Positions 26,239 to 34,460 of a stretch of 64,000 nucleotides of DNA are shown one piece after another. Both the position numbers and the translations under genes were made by a program. The stretch's first letter is position 1; the number at the start of each line of letters is the position of its first letter. This stretch comes from Acidobacteriota bacterium (lineage in GTDB: Bacteria; Acidobacteriota; Blastocatellia; Pyrinomonadales; Pyrinomonadaceae), in the NCBI GenBank assembly GCA_020199835.1, contig JAIVJV010000008.1, forward strand, positions 372,001-436,000, in the 5' to 3' direction. The notes under the pieces are model-generated. The model was not told the DNA's origin. It saw nothing but the letters and a program-made list of their open reading frames with translations, and searched no databases.

Positions 26239-28125
26239 CTAGATCGATTCCTTGTAAGCTTCGAGGTTCGCCTGGATCTTTTGCAAGAGGCGCGACTTGA
26301 GGGTGTTTGGTTTGAGACGGTCGAGAGGGACGGGTTGCCATTTGCCGGGAATCAGGACTTGCGAATCGATAAAGGCGTCGATCGCTTCCTGTAAGCCGTC
26401 GATCCTGATCTTGTCTTTCATTGTGATCACTTCTTCGATTATCCAGGTTACCGCGTCGCCCGTAATCCGGTGGCGGTGATTGATAACCGCCGAACGCTCC
26501 TGCAAAGTCTTTAACACCATCTCGAATGGGCCGCCAAGCGCCGCCACAAGCCTGAGATAACAAGCCTGAAAGTTCTTAACCTGAGCCACGCGCGCCGGCG
26601 TAAGTTTGAGATCTTTACGGCCCACATAAGACGCAGCCATGGTACGCAAAAAGATCTCGTCCGGCATGTACGCGCTTTCATCATCTGCGCGAGTGATGGT
26701 TTGCGCAACGTAGTACGCGGGCAGATGCCGCAGCAGATTGCGGATGAGAAAGACCGGGCTATGCGTGAAACCGTCCGGGAGTTTTTCAATTCCCTTCGCG
26801 ACCTTGCGATCCTCAAAATAGCTTAAGCTGCGATCAAAGTCGCGTATCTCCTGCTGCGCGTTGTTCATGAAATAGATGATCTGCTCGGGTGTGAACCCGA
26901 TGCGCCACAGCATTCGCTGATCTCTTTCGCTCGCGAACGCTTTATCAAACACTGCGAGACACTTCGCATTCTTGAACGAGTCAAGCGTTTTCCTGGCGCC
27001 CGTTTCGACAAAGTCCATCGCCTGGGCAAACACCTGGACCAGGGTCCTGGCCCAACGCCGCTGCTCCGCAAGTGAGGCCGAATAACGGTCGACGTCTTTA
27101 AAGCGATACTTGTCGTGCTTCGCCGCAAACTGGCGTATCGATCCGTAATCGAGCACGGCGCCGCTCGCCAGCATATTGTCGCCGTCCCACGACAGCCAGT
27201 TGAAGATATATTCCTCTTCGAGCAGCGCCGCGAATTTTGCATAGGAACGCGCGAAGTAGTCGAGCGCGGTCGCATAGCGCAGTTTCGCATCGTCAGGCAT
27301 CTTCCAAATGCCGTTTTCGATCTCGCGATCGATGAAGTAATCGACAGACGCTTTGAGTTCCTCGTGACGGCCTTGTTTGAGATAACGAAAGATATGCGCG
27401 GGCCTGATGAGATTCGGGGCGGTGCGAACTCCGATCGCCGTGGTGTCGGGATAAGCGATCACGGTCAAACAACGTTCGGTTGGTATTGCCTGTCGATAAA
27501 AGATCTCCGACATTACGGCGCTGCCGAGCATCTCGTCGAGATCAGCGAGCCCCGATGAATACCCGTGAGTGAAATCGCCCGTGGGGATTGCGCCCTCAGC
27601 ATGTGCCGCGCCGGGACTAAGAATCGTGGCGCCCGTGCCGCGGCTCGAGATATCAAATGTCAGACTCGCGCTCTTTAGGTATCCGTTCCAGATGCTGCGG
27701 CCGTCGCCCGATGTTTTACCTTGCCGGTTTCGGTGTTGCGTCTGCAAGTAACGCGTGGCCATGTAAGGGTTGGGCCTGATCGTCTCGGGTGGAAACTTCT
27801 TGCCTTGTTCGAGATCGTATTCGTTGATGATCACAAGCGAGAAGGTGTCGAGTATCACCTGTTCGAGTTCTTTGTTAACTTGCGCCGGATGATCCGCGGG
27901 GATGAGGCCCATCTCTTTTGCGAGCGGGAAGTTGAAATAGATGACACGACCGTGCGGACGGTAGCGCGCCCGGTAATCGATGTAACCATCCGGACTAACA
28001 TTCCGCCAGGGATGTGTTCCGTCTACTTCCTTGAACTTCTCATACATAGGCGACGAAGAAGCCAGAAAGCACGGGTGATTGTAGCGTGTTTCGGCGCCAG
28101 TTAACGTTTTTTTCTGCTGCGACAA
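26239..28125 (-). CDS. SelO-like (YdiU family) pseudokinase / protein AMPylase
   Basis: A 628-residue divergent member of the SelO/YdiU family, whose characterised members transfer AMP from ATP to proteins. Family landmarks are GDGRSIWNG (140-148), RQAIPTERCL (211-220), VRTAPNLIRPAHIF (233-246), the metal site DGDNMLASG with Asp316-Asn317, and LDYG at 325-328. There is no selenocysteine or cysteine-rich C-terminus as in animal SelO. The frame starts at TTG 28125, overlapping glgB by 25 bases; ATG 28047 is an alternative without a ribosome site. Lying at the end of a glucan operon, it may use that transcript only for convenience. The family call is firm, the activity inferred. Confidence 0.7.
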   Translation of the reverse strand: MSQQKKTLTGAETRYNHPCFLASSSPMYEKFKEVDGTHPWRNVSPDGYIDYRARYRPHGRVIYFNFPLAKEMGLIPADHPAQVNKELEQVILDTFSLVIINEYDLEQGKKFPPETIRPNPYMATRYLQTQHRNRQGKTSGDGRSIWNGYLKSASLTFDISSRGTGATILSPGAAHAEGAIPTGDFTHGYSSGLADLDEMLGSAVMSEIFYRQAIPTERCLTVIAYPDTTAIGVRTAPNLIRPAHIFRYLKQGRHEELKASVDYFIDREIENGIWKMPDDAKLRYATALDYFARSYAKFAALLEEEYIFNWLSWDGDNMLASGAVLDYGSIRQFAAKHDKYRFKDVDRYSASLAEQRRWARTLVQVFAQAMDFVETGARKTLDSFKNAKCLAVFDKAFASERDQRMLWRIGFTPEQIIYFMNNAQQEIRDFDRSLSYFEDRKVAKGIEKLPDGFTHSPVFLIRNLLRHLPAYYVAQTITRADDESAYMPDEIFLRTMAASYVGRKDLKLTPARVAQVKNFQACYLRLVAALGGPFEMVLKTLQERSAVINHRHRITGDAVTWIIEEVITMKDKIRIDGLQEAIDAFIDSQVLIPGKWQPVPLDRLKPNTLKSRLLQKIQANLEAYKESI

Positions 28126-30059
28126 GGTGAAAGCCAGATCGTGGTGAGCGGAGCGAGATCGATCTCCGCGCCGGCGAGCGCCACGGTTTCGCTGCCGGCG
28201 TAGTCTTTTGCGCCGGTGTTGAGAATGATTTCATACTCAGTGTCGTCGGGTACGGCGAGGTGGTAAGACGGACGCGGGACGGCGGAGAAGTTGCACACAC
28301 AGATTAATTCGCTTTCGGCCGTCGCCGTGCCCTCAGGCGTCGCGGAGCGGCGGCGAAAGGCGACGATGTTTTCACGTGCATTGTCTACATCGATCCATTC
28401 AAAGCCGGCGGCTTCACCGTCGACCTCCCAAAGCGCCTTTTGCGAGTGATAAGTTTGATTCAGATCGCGAATCAACTTCTGCACACCCGCGTGCAGAGGA
28501 TCTTCCAACAAGTGCCAGTCTAAACTCTCAGTCTCGGCCCACTCGCGCCACTGCCCAAACTCGCCGCCCATAAACAACAACTTCTTCCCCGGATGCGCCC
28601 ACATATAAGCGTACATCGCCCGTAGCGTGGCAAATTTCTGTTCGGTCGTACCCGGCATCTTGTTCAGCAGCGAACCCTTCATGTGGACCACTTCATCGTG
28701 CGAGAACGGCAGGATGAAGTTTTCGCTCCACGCGTAAATCAAACCGAACGTCAACGCGTTGTGATTGCCGGCGCGGAAGAGTGGATCCGTCTGAAAGTAC
28801 TTCAACGTGTCGTGCATCCAACCCATGTTCCACTTGAAGTCGAACCCGAGGCCACCCGCATAAACGGGATGAGTCACGGCGGGCCACGCGGTCGATTCTT
28901 CCGCGACCATGATGATGCCGGGGCAAGCGCGATGTGTGACTTCGTTCAGTTCCTTCAAAAACGAGAGCGCTTCCAAATTCTCGCGGCCGCCAAAAACGTT
29001 CGGCTCCCACTCGCCTTCCTTGCGGCTGTAGTCGAGATACAGCATCGACGCCACCGCATCGACACGCAGTCCGTCGATGTGAAATTCCTTAAACCAGTAG
29101 AGCGCATTCGCGAGTAGAAAGTTGCGGACCTCGTTGCGGCCGTAGTTGAAGATGTAAGTGCCCCAATCGGGATGCTCGCCTTTGCGCGGATCGAGATGCT
29201 CGTACAAAGCCGAACCGTCGAAGCGTCCGAGCGCCCACGCGTCTTTCGGAAAGTGCGCGGGAACCCAATCCATGATCACGCCGATGCCGTGGCGATGCAG
29301 ATAGTCGATGAGGTAACGCAAATCATCCGGCTCGCCGTAACGTGCAGATGGCGCGTAGTAGTAACTGACCTGATAACCCCACGATGGACCATACGGATGT
29401 TCTTTCAACGGCAAAAACTCGACATGCGTAAAGCCCATCTGTTTCACGTAATTGGCGAGCGGCTCCGCCATTTCGCGATAATTAAACGGACGGTTCTCTT
29501 CCTCGATGCGTCTGCGCCACGAACCAAAATGCACTTCGTAGATTGAGAGCGGATTGCGAAAGTGTTCGCGTCCGGCGCGCGCGTCGATCCACTTCGTGTC
29601 GCGAAATTTATATTTCGATTCGTAGACGATCGATGAAGTGTTCGGAGGAACTTCGGTGTACTGCGCGTAAGGATCGGCCTTGAGAACTTTCAGACCGTCG
29701 TGCGTTCGAATCTCAAACTTGTAGAGCATGCGCGGGGCGAGTTTGGCGACGAACAGCTCCCAGACGCCGGAGGTCGCAAGCGGTTGCATCTGATGGTCGC
29801 GGCCGTCCCAGCCGTTGAAGTCACCGACGACGCTGACGCTCGCAGCTTGCGGCGCCCACACGGCAAAGCTCACGCCGCGCGTGCGACCGTTCTTCGCGAC
29901 GTGCGCGCCGAGTTTGTTGTAGATCTCTTCATGTTTACCTTCGCCGAAGAGATGAAGGTCGAGTTCACCCAACGCCGGAGACAGATCATCGGCCGAAGAC
30001 GGTTTGCTCGCCGGCTTGCGAACGCGGTTTGACGTGCGCTTCGTGGTCTCTTTTTTCAT
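28101..30059 (-). CDS. glgB: 1,4-alpha-glucan branching enzyme
   Basis: A cytoplasmic enzyme of 652 residues that makes alpha-1,6 branches in glycogen. After a lysine-rich start, residues about 57-150 are a CBM48 domain (SFAVWAPQAASVSVVGDFNG). The GH13 barrel has VEFLPLKEHPYGPSWGYQ, IMDWVPAHFPKD, the nucleophile Asp334 in DGLRVDAVASM, MVAEEST (Glu387/388) and LPFSHDEVVH. The C-terminal beta domain is present. The length is that of short GlgB proteins without a second N-terminal module. Its ATG overlaps the GH57 stop (ATGA), indicating coupled translation. Confidence 0.95.
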   Translation of the reverse strand: MKKETTKRTSNRVRKPASKPSSADDLSPALGELDLHLFGEGKHEEIYNKLGAHVAKNGRTRGVSFAVWAPQAASVSVVGDFNGWDGRDHQMQPLATSGVWELFVAKLAPRMLYKFEIRTHDGLKVLKADPYAQYTEVPPNTSSIVYESKYKFRDTKWIDARAGREHFRNPLSIYEVHFGSWRRRIEEENRPFNYREMAEPLANYVKQMGFTHVEFLPLKEHPYGPSWGYQVSYYYAPSARYGEPDDLRYLIDYLHRHGIGVIMDWVPAHFPKDAWALGRFDGSALYEHLDPRKGEHPDWGTYIFNYGRNEVRNFLLANALYWFKEFHIDGLRVDAVASMLYLDYSRKEGEWEPNVFGGRENLEALSFLKELNEVTHRACPGIIMVAEESTAWPAVTHPVYAGGLGFDFKWNMGWMHDTLKYFQTDPLFRAGNHNALTFGLIYAWSENFILPFSHDEVVHMKGSLLNKMPGTTEQKFATLRAMYAYMWAHPGKKLLFMGGEFGQWREWAETESLDWHLLEDPLHAGVQKLIRDLNQTYHSQKALWEVDGEAAGFEWIDVDNARENIVAFRRRSATPEGTATAESELICVCNFSAVPRPSYHLAVPDDTEYEIILNTGAKDYAGSETVALAGAEIDLAPLTTIWLSPCRSRKKR

Positions 30060-31513
30060 CAGAGGGCGGCAACCGGATCGGCAAAACGCGAGAAGATGTC
30101 TGCGCCGTTGCCTTTTTCAGGTTGGTTGCTCTTCGCGTTCGCCAACAGGTCGAGAAACTGTTTGCGCGGCGCGTCAAAGCCGAGCTGATTTTGCAGATCC
30201 AGCACGCGTGCGGCGTAACGCAAAACCTGAATCGTTTCGATTCCCGCGAGATCGGAAAAGAACCAGCCACAACTCGTGAACATCAGCAGTGCGCTGCGTT
30301 GCATCTCCAACAAGTTGAACGCTCTCGTCTGCTCAGCGTCACTTAACGGACGAACAGCATGACGAGCCAAAAACTCAGCGCGTGTTCGTTCGTCTAATAA
30401 AACCGAGATGTAATCGTTTCGCGCCCCCCACGGATCGCGCAACAACTCACCACCACGACTTTCAAACTTCAACGCCGCATCGTCACGCAAGTAATTCAGC
30501 GCGACTCGCAAAGGATCGCGCCATGCCTGGTTCCAACCAGTTTCGCCACCCGTGTGACAACCGCAATCACGTGTCCAGCGCCCGACACCGTGCGCACAGC
30601 TCCACGAACTGCCTTCGCCTTGCAAACCGTTATCGATCTCCACTCGCAACTCCGGCCGATTGCGATCGAGATACTCGCCATAGTTTGTAATCCAGAATCC
30701 CGCTTCCTTTGCTTCGACGCCGAGCGCGTGCGCGAGACACAGATCGCCAAACTTAAAATGATGACCGTAAGTCTCGCCGTCAGTCGCAACGTTCACGAGA
30801 TCGCCACGTTTTGCAACCTGCACGAAACGCTCGACGAGGCTGCGACTGGAAGTCAGCGCTTTCTCGAAAGCGATCGCGCGCGCAAGCGGTCCGTTGTAGA
30901 AAAAAACGGCGATTGAACGACCCGAGCTATCAGGGTGTTCGAAACGGTAGGGTTTCGTGGTGTCCACCATGCCGCCGCCAACGTCAACCCATTCATCACC
31001 CGTACGCACACGCCTCGCCTGGTCCGGCGCGAGAATCACCCAACGCAGACATTGATCTATTAGCAGCGCGAGCGTCGAGTCGTTCGCGGCCGTTTCAGGT
31101 AACCAGAGCGCTTCAGGTTCTCGCCCGAAGCGAAAACGAAAATCAGCCACACCCCAAACAACCTGCGTCAGTCGATCACGTTCATTGCACAGCGGCAGGA
31201 TCGCGTGACCGTACGCCTGCGCGATCGCATTACCATGACCGCTACGTTGCGCGGCGCTTTCTTTGTCAGCCGCCAGGACGTGCTGGTAAGTTTCGGGATG
31301 CGCGCGTTCGAGCCACGAGAGAAGCGTTGGACCAAAGTTGAAACTGATCTTCGCGTAGTTGTTAGCGACTGCGTTGGGCGCGTAGCACTCGTCGTGAATG
31401 CGTTCATTCCAATCGTGATACGGCGCTGCGGATGGTTCGCGTTCGACTTCGCCGGTCCAGGGGTTTTCGCGTGGTGGTTGGTAGAAGTGGCCGTGAATTA
31501 TGAGTGCAGTCAT
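30059..31513 (-). CDS. GH57-family glycoside hydrolase (alpha-glucan-active type)
   Basis: A 484-residue GH57 protein. It opens with the family motif ALIIHGHFYQPPRENPW and has the nucleophile motif EALWLPETAAN (Glu140) and TDGETYGHHFKFGD. The C-terminal part resembles the start of the DUF3536 region, but the protein is shorter than many GH57-DUF3536 proteins of about 800 residues, so the C-terminal portion is probably reduced. GH57 members act on alpha-glucans (amylase, amylopullulanase, 4-alpha-glucanotransferase or branching enzyme). Coupling to glgB (ATGA) and to the ROK kinase (ATGA) supports a role in glycogen or maltooligosaccharide turnover. There is no signal peptide, so it is cytoplasmic. 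Confidence 0.8.
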   Translation of the reverse strand: MTALIIHGHFYQPPRENPWTGEVEREPSAAPYHDWNERIHDECYAPNAVANNYAKISFNFGPTLLSWLERAHPETYQHVLAADKESAAQRSGHGNAIAQAYGHAILPLCNERDRLTQVVWGVADFRFRFGREPEALWLPETAANDSTLALLIDQCLRWVILAPDQARRVRTGDEWVDVGGGMVDTTKPYRFEHPDSSGRSIAVFFYNGPLARAIAFEKALTSSRSLVERFVQVAKRGDLVNVATDGETYGHHFKFGDLCLAHALGVEAKEAGFWITNYGEYLDRNRPELRVEIDNGLQGEGSSWSCAHGVGRWTRDCGCHTGGETGWNQAWRDPLRVALNYLRDDAALKFESRGGELLRDPWGARNDYISVLLDERTRAEFLARHAVRPLSDAEQTRAFNLLEMQRSALLMFTSCGWFFSDLAGIETIQVLRYAARVLDLQNQLGFDAPRKQFLDLLANAKSNQPEKGNGADIFSRFADPVAAL

Positions 31514-32478
31514 TCGCCCGCTAGTTTATCAAACGCGAGGCGAGCGGCTCCAAGCAGGCCGGCATTGTCGCCGCACTCAGCCACCGCGATCTTCACCTGT
31601 TGCGCGGTGACGCGCACGGCGCGTTCCGCAACTTCGCGCTGCATGTCGCGAGCAAACAGGTCCCAACCGTTCACTGCGCCGCCGGCAATAACGATGATCT
31701 CGGGGTCAATGATGTTGATGAGGTTCGCGAGTCCGATTCCAAGATAAACGCCGAAACGTTTGAAGACACTGAGCGCGAGTTCATCGCCACCACGACCGGC
31801 ATCGTAAACACGTTCCGCCGTCAACTCTTCGCGATGCAAAACAGATTTCGCGAAATGTGGGAGATCCTCGCGTGTCATGCGTACGATTGCGGTCGCGGAA
31901 GCAAACATCTCCAGACAACCGGTATTGCCGCACTTGCACTTCAGGTTCGAGAAGGGGTCAACAGTCGAGTGTCCGATCTCCCCGGCCGAACCGTGCGCGC
32001 CGCGCCACAACTCGCCATCCAGTATCACGCCGCCGCCGACACCCGTTCCCAACGTGACGCTGACAACGTCGCGGCAACCACGCGCCGCGCCCATCCACAT
32101 CTCACCAACAGCCGCGGCGTTGGCGTCGTTTTCCAGCAGCACGGGCCAACTAAATCGTTCTTCGAGCACTGCTTTCAACGGAAACCCCGCTAGTGCGGGA
32201 AGATTGGGCGCCTGGACCACCACGGCGTTTTCGTTATCAACAGTTCCGGGCACCATGATCGACGCCGCGGCTATTCGTCGCCCATCTTCACTGCGCCACC
32301 TTTCGGCCGCTGACGCAAGCGCATCCACGACGTAGTCCGGCGAGTCGCCTTTCGGCGTTCGCTGTTTTGCCTGATGATGGATTTTTCCTGACTCGTCAAC
32401 GAGGGCTACTCGAAGATACGTCCCACCCAAGTCGGCTGCGAAGACGAGTTTCTGGCCCTCACCTGGTTTGTCGCTCAT
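31510..32478 (-). CDS. ROK-family sugar kinase, probable glucokinase
   Basis: A 322-residue ROK kinase. The ATP motif is FAADLGGTYLRVALV near the start. Residues ENDANAAAVGE include the catalytic Asp, and VSVTLGTGVGGG and GEIGHSTVD (metal His) follow. The zinc motif CKCGNTGCLE supplies the cysteines (about residues 181, 183 and 188). The ATG at 32478 shares a base with the symporter stop (TGATG); a TTG one codon earlier is less likely. Its 3' end overlaps the GH57 start. Glucose is the most likely substrate given glgB and GH57 next to it, but ROK specificity for other hexoses or amino sugars cannot be excluded. Confidence 0.85.
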   Translation of the reverse strand: MSDKPGEGQKLVFAADLGGTYLRVALVDESGKIHHQAKQRTPKGDSPDYVVDALASAAERWRSEDGRRIAAASIMVPGTVDNENAVVVQAPNLPALAGFPLKAVLEERFSWPVLLENDANAAAVGEMWMGAARGCRDVVSVTLGTGVGGGVILDGELWRGAHGSAGEIGHSTVDPFSNLKCKCGNTGCLEMFASATAIVRMTREDLPHFAKSVLHREELTAERVYDAGRGGDELALSVFKRFGVYLGIGLANLINIIDPEIIVIAGGAVNGWDLFARDMQREVAERAVRVTAQQVKIAVAECGDNAGLLGAARLAFDKLAGE

Positions 32479-34340
32479 CAATCAGCGCCTTCAGCAACGA
32501 TATCGCCCACTCGCGGTTCGGCGCTTTCGGACAGGCCAGCCCAGCCGGTCCGATTCAGGTTCCAGATCATGATTGCGCCTGCAGCCACAGCCATGACAAC
32601 GAACGATACGACTCTGATCCATCTGCCGAAGATAAACTCGCCGATGCCGAACAACGTGGAGTAAACGAGAATGATTCCCATCACCCAGTTGAGCACGTTG
32701 GGCCATATCTCACCCGTGCGCTCTGGAATACCCGTGGCGCGGGCCACCGGCCGCCAACCACTTCCAGCCGGATGGACGTGTCGATAGAAGCTGGCGAGTT
32801 TTTCCATCGGCTCGGGGCGGGTCACGAAAGTCGCTATCAGCCAAACAATGGTGGTGATACCGACGGTTACGAGGATTTGAACTGCAAATCCCAGGGGCGT
32901 CGAGGGATTGTATGCGCTTAACTCCTCCATCGTGAGGATCTGGCGCAGCGTGAGCGACACGACAAGCGCGCACGCCATTGCCGCAACTTCAGACCACGCG
33001 TTCACGCGCCACCAGTACCAGCGCAGGATGTAAACGAGTCCCGTGCCCGCGCCAAGCGCGAGCACCAGTTCCCACCCGGTGGTGATCTGGTTCATGTAAT
33101 AAGTCACGACGACCGAGAGCAACACGATAATCAACGTCGCCACTCGGGAGGCAAACACGTAGTGCTTCTCGGTCGCTTCCGGTTTTACAAAACGACGGTA
33201 GAAGTCGTTGATGATGTAACTCGCGCCCCAGTTCATCTGCGTCGCGATCGTGCTCATGTAAGCAGCAGCAAATGACGCGAGTAACAGACCGCGAAACCCG
33301 ATTGGCAGGTAATCGTTCATCACTTGCACGTAACCAAACGCCGGATCGGGAAGGCCGGTCTCGGGATTGAGCGTGGTCCCGTTGTACAGCACGAGCGAAC
33401 ACAGCGCCACGATGATCCACGGCCATGGCCGCAAGGCGTAGTGCGCGATGTTGAACCAGAGCGTCGCGAGCAGTCCGTGCTTTTCATTTTTGGCAGAGAA
33501 GATACGTTGGGCCACGTAACCACCGCCGCCGGGCTCGGCGCCCGGATACCACGATGCCCACCAGTTCACGCCGAGATAAACCGCGAGGGTCAACAACGGC
33601 AACATCCACATCGCGGTCCCGTCAGGCAGCAATTGAATCGCGCCTCCGGCTCCGAATGGCTCGGTCGATCCCACCGGCGTTACACCAGCGAGACGGGCCT
33701 TTAAACTATCGAGTCCACCAACTGCACGCACCGCAAATACAGCAAGCGCAATCGAGCCCACCATCGCGATCACAAACTGCACCGCGTCGGTTACAACGAC
33801 GCCCCAAAACCCGGAAATGATCGAGTAGATAAACGTGATGCCCAGACACAGCGCCAAGGCCTGCCACTTCGCAAGACCAAGCGTACCGCTGAGCACCTTA
33901 GCCATGCCGAGATTCACCCAACCCATGATGATCAAATTGATCGGCAGACCGAGATAAAGCGCGCGAAAACCACGCAGGAAAGCCGCGGGTTTACCGGAGT
34001 AACGGAGCTCAACAAACTCAACGTCAGTCATGACGCGCGCGCGTCGCCACAACCGCGCAAAGAAGAACACCGTGAGCATGCCGCTGGCGAGCATGGACCA
34101 CCAGAGCCAGTTACCGGCGACGCCGTTGCGGGCGACCATCTCGGTGACGGCGAGCGGCGTATCGGCAGCGAATGTCGTTGCCACCATCGACGTGCCGGCG
34201 AGCCACCACGGCATTGAGCGATCCGCAACGAAATATTCTTCGGTCGATTGGCCTGCGCGACGGGCGTAGTAGAGCCCAATGGCCAGGGACAATGCGAAGT
34301 AAGCCGCGATGATCAACCAGTCGATGGTGACGAGTTTCAT
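32478..34340 (-). CDS. Sodium/solute symporter (probable sugar transporter)
   Basis: A 620-residue SSS-family symporter with about 14 hydrophobic helices. The beginning, IGLYYARRAGQSTEEYFVAD followed by RSMPWWLAGTSMVATTFAAD, and the later SFAAAYMSTIATQMNWGASYIINDFYRR are diagnostic. It is only distantly similar to the symporter at 20657. As the first gene of the ROK kinase, GH57, glgB cluster, it probably imports the sugar that the ROK kinase phosphorylates. The ATG is preceded at some distance by GGAG. The 120 bases between this gene and the next upstream gene on the same strand hold no clear terminator. Confidence 0.85.
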   Translation of the reverse strand: MKLVTIDWLIIAAYFALSLAIGLYYARRAGQSTEEYFVADRSMPWWLAGTSMVATTFAADTPLAVTEMVARNGVAGNWLWWSMLASGMLTVFFFARLWRRARVMTDVEFVELRYSGKPAAFLRGFRALYLGLPINLIIMGWVNLGMAKVLSGTLGLAKWQALALCLGITFIYSIISGFWGVVVTDAVQFVIAMVGSIALAVFAVRAVGGLDSLKARLAGVTPVGSTEPFGAGGAIQLLPDGTAMWMLPLLTLAVYLGVNWWASWYPGAEPGGGGYVAQRIFSAKNEKHGLLATLWFNIAHYALRPWPWIIVALCSLVLYNGTTLNPETGLPDPAFGYVQVMNDYLPIGFRGLLLASFAAAYMSTIATQMNWGASYIINDFYRRFVKPEATEKHYVFASRVATLIIVLLSVVVTYYMNQITTGWELVLALGAGTGLVYILRWYWWRVNAWSEVAAMACALVVSLTLRQILTMEELSAYNPSTPLGFAVQILVTVGITTIVWLIATFVTRPEPMEKLASFYRHVHPAGSGWRPVARATGIPERTGEIWPNVLNWVMGIILVYSTLFGIGEFIFGRWIRVVSFVVMAVAAGAIMIWNLNRTGWAGLSESAEPRVGDIVAEGAD

Positions 34341-34460
34341 GGGGTGTGTTTCTCCAGTTTTCGGGTTGCCGCCAAAGTAGCAGAGCGCACTGTCTTCACA
34401 TGAACCGGCAGGCAGGTAGCTCAGAAACGGCTGTTATCACAAGGCAAGAAGGCGATTCTG

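Noticed and set aside
26213..26563. N-terminal extension of the PLP enzyme
   Set aside because: It runs inside the SelO-like gene, is compositionally odd, and homologues begin at MLDWPNVRKQFP-like sequence.
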